From Thermoanaerobacter wiegelii Rt8.B1 (GTDB lineage: Bacteria; Bacillota; Thermoanaerobacteria; Thermoanaerobacterales; Thermoanaerobacteraceae), in contig NC_015958.1 in assembly GCF_000147695.2 (NCBI RefSeq), positions 164,501-228,500 on the forward strand: a DNA stretch of 64,000 nucleotides, in the 5' to 3' direction. Under the pieces are notes generated by a model, which worked only from the letters and a program-made list of their open reading frames with translations, was not told the origin of the DNA and made no database searches. The translations under genes were made by a program, and so were the position numbers. This document shows, one piece after another, positions 8,269-16,302 of the stretch. The stretch's first letter is position 1, and each line of letters starts with the position of its first letter.

Positions 8269-8926
8269 GTGCGCCCGGCATGGGCGATAGCTAGGCGGTG
8301 AAAGTCCGCTGTGGGCTTGGTAGTGGGAACCACTAGCCGAGAGCAAGGGTGTCCATCGTGAGGTGGAATCTGAAGGAAGCTTAAGGCAAAATCTCGGTCT
8401 GATGAACAAGAACCAGATAAGAGGCTGAATTGGGATGGATGAGTTTGCACATCAAAACAAAGTCCAACACTACCCGAATCCCATACAGTAAATCTGGCAG
8501 ATATATGAGATGAAAGCAATCGTTCTTACCCGGGGAGGTCTCAAGGATAAGTCATGGAAGTAAAATATGAAGTGACAACCCATACAGTGATGTATGGCTG
8601 AACCTTGAGAAGTCAGCAGAGGTCATAGTACTTATCTAGACATGAATAGATAAGGAAGGACTGAACATTAGGAGGTTTCGGAAATCTTATGAACTCGAGA
8701 GATATGCGAAGACTGCAGACAACTCAACAAAGAGGCTATCCGTTGGATAGAGAAAGGGAATTTCAAAAGACAACGGAAGTGCATAGTATATCATCGGCGT
8801 CAAGGGATGGAAGAAATGATGTACTAAGAATTGTACATAATTCCTAATGAACCGCCGTATACCGAACGGTACGTACGGTGGTGTGAGAGGACGCTGAATA
8901 AAATAATTATTCAGCTCCTACTCGAT
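8269..8926 (+). mobile_element. group II (IIC-like) intron with degraded ORF
   Basis: The 658-nt element begins GTGCGCCCGGCATGGGC, a bacterial group II intron 5' end. Domain V is visible at about 8850-8882: ACCGCCGTA...TACC, loop GAAC, GGTA, bulge CG, TACGGTGGT. Domain VI pairs GAG-AGGA (8886-8892) and GCTGAATAA with TTATTCAGC and TCCT-A-CTC, leaving a bulged A at 8920, seven bases from the end CTCGAT. Insertion directly after the ald terminator is the known habit of class IIC introns. The RNA core looks intact, but the encoded reverse transcriptase is almost entirely missing, so it could move only with help in trans. The exact 3' end (8926) is inferred from the branch-point distance. Confidence 0.9.
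8689..8847 (+). pseudogene. remnant of intron-encoded reverse transcriptase (N-terminal leader only)
   Basis: A 52-codon frame in intron domain IV begins ATG behind GGAGG. It encodes MNSRDMRRLQTTQQRGYPLD, then a stretch ending SSASRDGRNDVL; the first part is the characteristic leader of group II intron reverse transcriptases. The RT palm, maturase and any endonuclease regions are absent. The last codons (RIVHNS and stop) probably come from beyond an internal deletion. Confidence 0.75.
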
Positions 8927-8954
8927 TGTTTACTAAAAAATCTCATGTTATAAT
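8926..8954 (+). promoter_or_regulatory. sigma-A promoter for the PEP/pyruvate-binding gene
   Basis: TTGTTT (8926-8931), a 17-bp spacer and TATAAT (8949-8954). The -35 box abuts the intron 3' end, so the intron inserted between the ald terminator and this promoter without breaking either. Confidence 0.75.
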
Positions 8955-8990
8955 TTGTGTAAAGTTAAAATGTCAATAGGCGGTGAAAAA

Positions 8991-10691
8991 ATGGCTGGGA
9001 CTTTATTATATAAAGATTATGATCCTCGCTTGAATAAAAAAAATAATGAGAGAATTTTTGGAGAAGGGCATATTGGAGGGAAAGCTTCGGGACTTTGTTT
9101 TGCAGAAGAAGTATTAGAAAAATATAACGATGTTTTTAAGCAAAGTGTAAAAATACCTGAAAGCTTTTTTATAGCTACTGATTATTATCAAATGTTTTTA
9201 AATTATAATAATTTAAATGACATAACGGAAGATACTCCTTATGAGGAAGTAGAAATGAGATTTAGAGAAGCTAAATTTCCTCCAGAATATAAAAAAGTGC
9301 TGACAGAGATTTTAAATAAAATGTATTATCCTTTAGCTGTGAGGTCTTCTTCTTTATTGGAAGATAATGTAAAATATTCTTTCGCTGGCAAGTATTATAC
9401 CACTTTTATTCCTAACAAAGGTACAGATAGAGAAAGGCTTAAACAATTAGAAAAAGCTATTAAAGAGATTTATGTAAGCGTATATGGCCCAGATGCTGTC
9501 GCATATAGGAGAAAACATGCTCCTGATCAAAAAGAATTAATGGGGGTAATTGTGCAACAACTGATAGGTTCACAAAAAGGCATGTACTTTTATCCAGAGG
9601 TTTCTGGAGTAGGCTTCTCTCGAAACTACAGACGGTGGACTGACAGAATTAAAATAGAAGATGGAGTTGTGAGATTAGTTTTTGGCTTAGGGACAAAGTG
9701 TACAGGTAGAGGATATGCGAGAATTTTTTCTCTAACTAATTTGCGCTTACGACCCGAAGGCAATAATCCTAAAGAAATTGCCAAAAATTCACAAGAAGCT
9801 TTTGATGTATTAAATTTAATCACAGGAGAAGTAGATACTTATAACATCAATGAAACACCTCAATTTTTAGCTTATCATGAAAAAATAGGTGATATTGCTC
9901 AAATATATTCAAAAAGAGAAAATGCGATTTTTGACATAAATATGGTAAATAGCAGTGATGCCTCTAATAAATATATCTTTACATTTGAAAATTTTCCCAG
10001 AAGGCATAAAGGATTTTTTAATATAATTTCTAAACTATTTAAGTATCTCGAAGAAGAGATGGAAATGGCGGTTGATATTGAATTCACTTATGACTTAAAA
10101 AAAGGCGAATTTTATCTTCTTCAAACACGACCATTGAGTTCTTACGAAAGTTTCAGAAAAGTCCACATTCCTAAGGATATTGAAAAAAAATGTGTCTTGT
10201 TGAAAGGGGATAGGATGCTTACAAATGGCATCTTGAAAAACATAAGATATATAGTATACGTAGACCATGAAGTTTATAGCCAATATAAAGATAAACATGA
10301 AATTGCGAGAATAATAGGAAGACTCAATAAAAGTATAGGAGATAGATACATTCTTGTAGGTCCGGGAAGATGGGGTTCCTCCAATCCCTATTTAGGGGTA
10401 CCTGTTATATACAACGAAATATCTAATGCCGCTATGATTGTAGAACTTGGAATAAAAAATGGCGATTTTATGCCGGAACTTTCTTATGGTACACACTTTT
10501 TTGCTGATTTAGATGTAGACAATATTTTGTATATGCCAGTTTTTGATGGATATGAAAATAACATTTTTAACGAAGAATGGTTTAAAAAAGGGGCATATAT
10601 CGACACAGGAGTAAAAATTTTTGAAGGACGGTTCGACGCCTATTTAGATGGAGATAAAATGATAGGATATGTGATAGCACAAGAAAAATAA
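8991..10691 (+). CDS. PEP/pyruvate-binding domain protein (PEP synthase-like N-terminal domain)
   Basis: A 566-aa protein. The N-terminal half carries the ATP-grasp PEP/pyruvate-binding fold of PpdK/PpsA: IGGKASGLCFAEE, YPLAVRSSSLLEDN, FAGKYYTTFIPN, the segment with VIVQQLIGSQKG and VDIEFTYDLKKGEFYLLQTRPLSS. The C-terminal part, with YILVGPGRWGSSNPYLGVPV and SYGTHFFADL, is shared by a group of uncharacterised homologues. The phosphohistidine and PEP/pyruvate catalytic domains of true PEP synthase are missing, so it is not a complete PpsA. The ATG at 8991 has AGGCGGTG upstream and is preferred over the longer frame from 8955. Its substrate is unknown. Confidence 0.85.
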   Translation: MAGTLLYKDYDPRLNKKNNERIFGEGHIGGKASGLCFAEEVLEKYNDVFKQSVKIPESFFIATDYYQMFLNYNNLNDITEDTPYEEVEMRFREAKFPPEYKKVLTEILNKMYYPLAVRSSSLLEDNVKYSFAGKYYTTFIPNKGTDRERLKQLEKAIKEIYVSVYGPDAVAYRRKHAPDQKELMGVIVQQLIGSQKGMYFYPEVSGVGFSRNYRRWTDRIKIEDGVVRLVFGLGTKCTGRGYARIFSLTNLRLRPEGNNPKEIAKNSQEAFDVLNLITGEVDTYNINETPQFLAYHEKIGDIAQIYSKRENAIFDINMVNSSDASNKYIFTFENFPRRHKGFFNIISKLFKYLEEEMEMAVDIEFTYDLKKGEFYLLQTRPLSSYESFRKVHIPKDIEKKCVLLKGDRMLTNGILKNIRYIVYVDHEVYSQYKDKHEIARIIGRLNKSIGDRYILVGPGRWGSSNPYLGVPVIYNEISNAAMIVELGIKNGDFMPELSYGTHFFADLDVDNILYMPVFDGYENNIFNEEWFKKGAYIDTGVKIFEGRFDAYLDGDKMIGYVIAQEK

Positions 10692-10849
10692 AAAAGTCGA
10701 TTTATGTATAAAAAGATATAAAAATAACAAAAAATGAGACTTAAGTCCTATTTAAAGTACCAAAATAATGTAATATAATTTAAACTGTAAGAATGATTCC
10801 CCTTTTCCCCATAAAATTTAATATATTCTGCACCCCCAACCCAATATAG
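10692..10849. other. AT-rich intergenic region after the PEP/pyruvate-binding gene
   Basis: No reading frame of note. It contains the palindrome GACTTAAGTC near 10739 and a TATAAT-like box near 10772 without a clear -35. It precedes a short terminator and the sigma-28 promoter. Confidence 0.4.
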
Positions 10850-10874
10850 GCTGCTTTAAAGCAGCTATTTTTTT
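10848..10874 (+). terminator. intrinsic terminator upstream of the surface-protein operon
   Basis: GCTGCTTTAAAGCAGC (10850-10865) is a perfect palindrome followed by TATTTTTTT. It isolates the following sigma-28-type promoter from upstream transcription. Confidence 0.8.
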
Positions 10875-10882
10875 GTTTTTGC

Positions 10883-10910
10883 TAAAGTTTAGCCTTTAAA
10901 ATGCCGATAA
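10883..10910 (+). promoter_or_regulatory. sigma-28/sigma-D (flagellar type) promoter of the surface-protein operon
   Basis: TAAAGTTT (10883-10890), 12 bases and GCCGATAA (10903-10910). The established enterobacterial FliA consensus is TAAAGTTT-N11-GCCGATAA, and the Bacillus sigma-D form is TAAA-N15-GCCGATAT. Both boxes match exactly to the former, with one extra spacer base. It lies about 80 bases before the first gene of the operon. Confidence 0.8.
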
Positions 10911-10992
10911 ATAAGGTTAAAGGAGTGTTTTGAGAATTGTTTCACATAGAACATTTTACCATTTATTCATAAATATGAGAGGAGCATGTCGA

Positions 10993-13900
10993 ATGAAGAG
11001 ATTTTTGTCATTGGTTATTGCTGTAAGCATGATATTGTCACTTTTCCCGGGAAATATGTCGAAAGCATATGGAGCATATTCTCCAAATATAACATCGGTA
11101 GCTTCTTTGAGATTAGATGGGACAATGGCATCTCCTGCTAAAGGTCCTGTTGACCAATACACTGACATAAAAATTACAGGAAGCGGTTTTGTTACATACG
11201 ACACAAATGGCAATGTAGTCTCTTCTGTCAGTGCAGTTTACATTGATTCACCCATAGATTCCAATAAGCTCACAATACTAAGTGCAAATGAAAATACAAT
11301 TTATGCAAAAGTTCCCCCAGCGTCTAAAATTGGTCTTAGCCCAGATACTCCTTATACTATAATAGTTCAGCGAAGTGACGGACAGAGTGCAGCTATATTT
11401 AATGGCTTTACATATATAAATAACCCATATATTTCAAAAGTAGCTCTTGATAACTTTATTACACTTGTCAAAGATTCCAATGGCAATATTATAAGCAGAA
11501 CTACAAAGTCATATATAAGAATGGAAGGAAGTTATTTAAATGACATAGGATTAGCTCAGATCAACGGAGAAACAGCTTCAGTTGTTTCGCAAAGCGGTTC
11601 TGTGCTTATTACGACTATTCCTCAAAACATTAACATAGACCCTACAACTTTATACACTGTAAATGTCACAAATATATACCGTGGGCGTTCTAATACAGTG
11701 CAAACGAATATTTATGCTGTAAATCAAGACATAACAGGATTATCTCAGTATACTGTCATTGTAGGAGATACAATTACTATATATGGTCATGGTTTTTCCA
11801 CTCTTGGTAGCGGATTTAAAGTGTATGTAGGAGCGAATCTTGTAAATTCTTCAGATGTAAATATAGTAAGCGATACTGAAATGACTGTAAAGGTTCCTGC
11901 TCCTAAAGATACGACACTTGAGTATCAAAATATTGATATTGTCGCAGCTGACGGTTCTACTGCTACTTTAGTTGATGCTTTAAAAATAATACCTACACCT
12001 GCTGTAATTACCATAGATAATATTACTCCAAATGCAGGTTCTGTATCAGGAGGAACAAAAGTTATAATTGTAGGACAAAATTTAAGAGAAGATTTAATAG
12101 TAAAATTCGGTGGGGTTGTAGCAAAAAGTGTACAAAGTATCACTTTGCCTGGTCTTACAGCAAATCAGCGTGCTATACAAGTTACTACGCCTCCTTACAG
12201 TAAGTCCGGTCCTGTGGATGTGAGTTTAGTTGACCCTATTACAGGGTATACTGTAACCAAACAAAATGGATTTTTCTACCTTGCTGTTGAAGATACTATG
12301 GTAGTTGTTGATATGAATCCCGACCACGGATATGAAAGCGGAAACACAGATGTGACATTGTGGGGATTTAATTTTCAAAGAAGCGATGACCCTTCCCCTT
12401 ACACTGTTAATTCTGACAACACAGAAATAACTTATACCAATACAAATTACACTTACAAAGACCCTGCTACTGGCAATTTAGTAGAAGGTTCCAGGGAAAG
12501 AAAACTTTATGTCACTTTTGGCGGTAACAAAGCCCAGATAAAAAGCATATTCAATCCTGGAACGGGACAACAAACTTTAAATGTGTTGTCTCCTAGTGTG
12601 ACACTTAATCCCCCTGGACAAGATATGCCAGTAGATGTGGTTGTTACAGTGGAAACGACTATAAAAGATGCTAATGGAAATGTAGTCATGCACTACTCTG
12701 AACAGAGTTCTCCACCTACAAAATTTACTTACAATCCATTGCCTTCAAATCCCCAAATTTTAAGCATATCACCCGGTTCGGGAAGCCGTGCCGGTGGAGA
12801 TACAGTGATTATTCAGGGATTTGATATAAGGCCAGGTGTAAAAGTGTACTTTGGGGATAAATTAGCTACTGTTAAAGATTTAACAACTGGTGGAGACAAT
12901 AAGTCAGTGCTTACAGTTATTTCGCCACCATCTACTGCTTTGGGTTATGTAGACGTGAAAGTTGTAAATAAGGATGCGGATGCCAATAGAGGCTTTGCAA
13001 TTTACTCAAAAGGCTATTATTACTATACTGCTCCTTCTATAAGCAATATTTTTACAAATTTTGGTTCAAAATATGGTGGTAACTTTATTACAATAACAGG
13101 TAGTGATTTTTATGTAGGGCAGACAGTCATAGATGGGGTGTATATGCCTAAATATCCTGATGTAAGAATTGGAAATATTCAATTAAAAGTAATTTCTGTT
13201 GAAGACAAAGATGGCAATATAATAGATGGAAAGAAACTTAACATTGGTACAAAGATTAAAGCTATAGTACCTGAAACACAAGTGCCTTATACAGTTGGAT
13301 GGCAAGATATGACAATTCAAAATTACGATGGCATAAGTGGTACTGTAGGCGGAAGTGTGACTTTGCAAAATGCTTTTGAGATAAAAGATACTCAAAAGAA
13401 TCCGACTATTACCTCCGTTGACCCTAATAAAGGGCCCACAAAAGGTGGCACACCTATCAAAATTTTGGGAAGCAATTTTGAAAAGGGAAGCATAGTTACA
13501 ATAGATGGAGTGCAGGCAACCGTCACAAAAGTCTTAAGTGGCAATACTGAAATAGATGCGACTACGCCACCGGGGACATTGGGCAAAAAAATTGTTCAAG
13601 TTGTAAATCCTTCTGACGGCGGTACAGCGACATTAGTAGATGGATTTGAGTATCTTTTGATTGAAACAAAGCCCCAGATAACTAAAGTTGTTCCTAATTA
13701 CGGCGGCAAAGGGACGCTTATATACATTTTTGGAAGTGACTTTTCACTGAAAGTTGGGGATAGCGAAGGAGCAAAAGCTTATATAGGAGATACTGTTCTT
13801 GAAAATGTGTATGTAATAAATGACACGACAATTACAGGAATAATACCTGACATGAGGTACTCTGGCCTTTACGATATAAAAGTTGTAAATCCTGATACTG

Positions 13901-16290
13901 CTCAAGCTGTGGCTCCCGAAAAGTTTCATTTCCTTGTACCAGAAAGTAGCCCAATAATAACTTCTGTATATCCGAACTTTGGTACAGTAAAGGGTGGTAC
14001 TTCTATCTTGATTGAAGGAAGTGATTTTAGAAGGGGTGCAGAAGTATTTATAGGAGGCAACAAAGCTACAAACATAACTGTAAGTCCTGATGGAAAGACG
14101 ATAACTGCTACTACTCCTCCAGGAGTTCCAGGTAAAACTTATGTAACTGTTGTAAACTATGATGGTGGCAATTACACTTATGGAGTTCATGAGGGGGAAA
14201 GCGGGTTTACATACGTTGTGCCCAACAGCCAGCCTGTCATTACAAAGATAGAACCTAATAGCGGCTCTACTTATGGAGGACAAGAAGTGACCATATATGG
14301 TCAAGACTTTAGAATTTCTAAAGACGAAAATGGAAATATACTAAAAGATGAAAACGGCAATCCAATAGGCCCCGAAGTGTATTTTGGAAATGTCAAAGCG
14401 GAGAAGGTTACTTATATTGATTATGGAACTTTAAAAGTTATTACACCTCCTAACGCGCCTGGAAAAGTCAGAGTAACTGTTGTAAACTATGATGCAGGGC
14501 TTGGGTACATTGACAATGGATATACTTATATTCAATCGAAACCTCAGATTAAAGAAGTTATACCTCCAAAGTTTGATAAGGCTGGAGGAACTTATAGTAT
14601 TATCATAGGAAGTGATTTTGCAGTTCCTGTATATGATAACGACAAATTAGTAGTACCGGGTTCTTCTGTTTATATTGATGGAGCTAAAGTGCATGATGTA
14701 AAAGTTATAGACAGTACAATGATAAAATTTACTGCTCCTCCAGTGGACAAAATAGGCATGAAGGAATTAAAGGTGGTAAATCCAGATGGAGGAACTGCTG
14801 TATTTAAAATAGAGTATGTATCTCCAAGCTCACATCCTTTGATAACTTCTATAACTCCAAATAAAGGCAGTATTAATGGGGGCACTTATGTAACTATCAA
14901 AGGACAAGACTTTAGAGAAAAAGTTAAAGTGTATTTTGATGCTTATGAAGCGAAAGTAGTTGCGAATACCTCTGATACTATTACTGTAATCACTCCTGCC
15001 GCAGACCCGCAGAAAGACTTAGACCGTCTTGCGGATGTGACAGTGTTTAATGTTGATGACGGAGGAAGTTATACTTTAAAAGAAGCGTTTATGTATATCG
15101 CTACAGAGTCCAACCCAAAGATAACTTCTATTACTCCTAATACAGGGTCTACAAAAGGAGGAGAAACAGTAACCATAACAGGTAATGACTTTAGACAAGG
15201 AGCAAGGGTGTTTTTTGGAGATGCGGAAGCTTATAATGTAATTGTGAAAAGTTATAACACGATTGTCGTGACAACCCCAGGGCATGCAGAGGGAAAAGTA
15301 GATGTAATTGTGAGAAATCCCGATTATGCAAATGCTGTTTTGCCTCAAGGTTTTACCTATGTGCAAACAGTACCGGATAATCCAGTAGGCTTTTGGGCCG
15401 AATCAATAGCCGGTAACGACCATACATTATATTTACATTGGTCAGAGGCAAAAGGAGCAAAATACTATGAAATCTATGGTAAGACAGCTAATTCGGCAGA
15501 TTACAAATTCGTTGCTGCAACAGATAAATTGGAGTATTACGTGACAAATCTTTTGCCAAATACTACTTACTCCTTTGCCATGAGAGCTGTAAATGATTTG
15601 GGCCCCAGTGATTTTGTATACACTTATGCTACTACTGATACTTCTTCTAACAGCAAATATGACACTTCTGTTACAGGAGTAAAAAATGACACTACTTATG
15701 CAACAGCAAACGGCTCGCTGGTCATTACATTAGGAGATGATATTTTAAATACGACTACTTATAAAATTGATTTGACAGGCAACCAATATAAAAATATAAG
15801 CAAATGGGTTATAAACATACCATCTAAATATAAAAATAAGACTTTTACCACTATATGGGTTATAATGCCTGGATTTAATATAAAATTTACCCTTAACAGC
15901 CTCTACCTATCAGGAGATTATGACAGAATAACAATAAATAAGCTATCGGATAAGACTTATGACGAAATATCAAGAAATATGCCAAAAGGGTATAAGATAT
16001 TATCTGACATTTATGACATGACTTATGAAAAAATTGACGGCGATAAAACAAGCAGTTATCCATATTTTTACAACAAAGTGAATGTAGCATTAAATGTTGA
16101 CAAAAATAGACTTGGCAGCAGGAATATAAGCTTTTCAAAGCTCATGTATATAACGGCTTGCATGAGTAGTGTACCATGTACGGGGCTGTCAATAAGCAAT
16201 AATGGCATATCAAATATGATGGTAGATAGCGCATCGAATAATGTATTAGGTGATATATCTTATCCTGGCAGGTTAGCTGTTATTTATTGA
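10993..16290 (+). CDS. very large secreted IPT/TIG-repeat cell-surface protein
   Basis: A 1765-aa protein with a signal peptide (MKRFLSLVIAVSMILSLFPG, cleavage near AYG-AYS). Most of its length is about 12 IPT/TIG immunoglobulin-like repeats of 85-110 residues. Each has the pattern P-x-I-x-S-I-x-P-N-x-G-S/T-x-x-G-G-T-x-V-x-I-x-G-x-D/N-F and ends V-x-V-V-N-P/Y-D-G-G...F-x-Y. Near residue 1480-1570 is a fibronectin type III-like module (WAESIAGNDHTLYLHWSEAKGAKYYEIY...LPNTTYSFAMRAVND). The last 200 residues are unrecognised. There is no SLH or LPXTG anchor, so attachment probably depends on partners; the next two genes carry SLH domains. ATG 10993 is chosen for its GAGAGGAG site 8 bases upstream and signal peptide. 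Expression is probably flagellar-sigma dependent. Confidence 0.85.
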   Translation: MKRFLSLVIAVSMILSLFPGNMSKAYGAYSPNITSVASLRLDGTMASPAKGPVDQYTDIKITGSGFVTYDTNGNVVSSVSAVYIDSPIDSNKLTILSANENTIYAKVPPASKIGLSPDTPYTIIVQRSDGQSAAIFNGFTYINNPYISKVALDNFITLVKDSNGNIISRTTKSYIRMEGSYLNDIGLAQINGETASVVSQSGSVLITTIPQNINIDPTTLYTVNVTNIYRGRSNTVQTNIYAVNQDITGLSQYTVIVGDTITIYGHGFSTLGSGFKVYVGANLVNSSDVNIVSDTEMTVKVPAPKDTTLEYQNIDIVAADGSTATLVDALKIIPTPAVITIDNITPNAGSVSGGTKVIIVGQNLREDLIVKFGGVVAKSVQSITLPGLTANQRAIQVTTPPYSKSGPVDVSLVDPITGYTVTKQNGFFYLAVEDTMVVVDMNPDHGYESGNTDVTLWGFNFQRSDDPSPYTVNSDNTEITYTNTNYTYKDPATGNLVEGSRERKLYVTFGGNKAQIKSIFNPGTGQQTLNVLSPSVTLNPPGQDMPVDVVVTVETTIKDANGNVVMHYSEQSSPPTKFTYNPLPSNPQILSISPGSGSRAGGDTVIIQGFDIRPGVKVYFGDKLATVKDLTTGGDNKSVLTVISPPSTALGYVDVKVVNKDADANRGFAIYSKGYYYYTAPSISNIFTNFGSKYGGNFITITGSDFYVGQTVIDGVYMPKYPDVRIGNIQLKVISVEDKDGNIIDGKKLNIGTKIKAIVPETQVPYTVGWQDMTIQNYDGISGTVGGSVTLQNAFEIKDTQKNPTITSVDPNKGPTKGGTPIKILGSNFEKGSIVTIDGVQATVTKVLSGNTEIDATTPPGTLGKKIVQVVNPSDGGTATLVDGFEYLLIETKPQITKVVPNYGGKGTLIYIFGSDFSLKVGDSEGAKAYIGDTVLENVYVINDTTITGIIPDMRYSGLYDIKVVNPDTAQAVAPEKFHFLVPESSPIITSVYPNFGTVKGGTSILIEGSDFRRGAEVFIGGNKATNITVSPDGKTITATTPPGVPGKTYVTVVNYDGGNYTYGVHEGESGFTYVVPNSQPVITKIEPNSGSTYGGQEVTIYGQDFRISKDENGNILKDENGNPIGPEVYFGNVKAEKVTYIDYGTLKVITPPNAPGKVRVTVVNYDAGLGYIDNGYTYIQSKPQIKEVIPPKFDKAGGTYSIIIGSDFAVPVYDNDKLVVPGSSVYIDGAKVHDVKVIDSTMIKFTAPPVDKIGMKELKVVNPDGGTAVFKIEYVSPSSHPLITSITPNKGSINGGTYVTIKGQDFREKVKVYFDAYEAKVVANTSDTITVITPAADPQKDLDRLADVTVFNVDDGGSYTLKEAFMYIATESNPKITSITPNTGSTKGGETVTITGNDFRQGARVFFGDAEAYNVIVKSYNTIVVTTPGHAEGKVDVIVRNPDYANAVLPQGFTYVQTVPDNPVGFWAESIAGNDHTLYLHWSEAKGAKYYEIYGKTANSADYKFVAATDKLEYYVTNLLPNTTYSFAMRAVNDLGPSDFVYTYATTDTSSNSKYDTSVTGVKNDTTYATANGSLVITLGDDILNTTTYKIDLTGNQYKNISKWVINIPSKYKNKTFTTIWVIMPGFNIKFTLNSLYLSGDYDRITINKLSDKTYDEISRNMPKGYKILSDIYDMTYEKIDGDKTSSYPYFYNKVNVALNVDKNRLGSRNISFSKLMYITACMSSVPCTGLSISNNGISNMMVDSASNNVLGDISYPGRLAVIY

Positions 16291-16302
16291 GGAGTGAGAA
16301 GG

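Noticed and set aside
8232-8519. Minus-strand 95-codon frame over the ald terminator and intron 5' end
   Set aside because: It overlaps intron RNA structure and has no coding character; the plus-strand intron explains the sequence.
13744-14304. 186-codon minus-strand frame inside the IPT/TIG gene
   Set aside because: Shadow of repeated coding sequence; Tyr/Ser/Cys-rich composition without a known fold.
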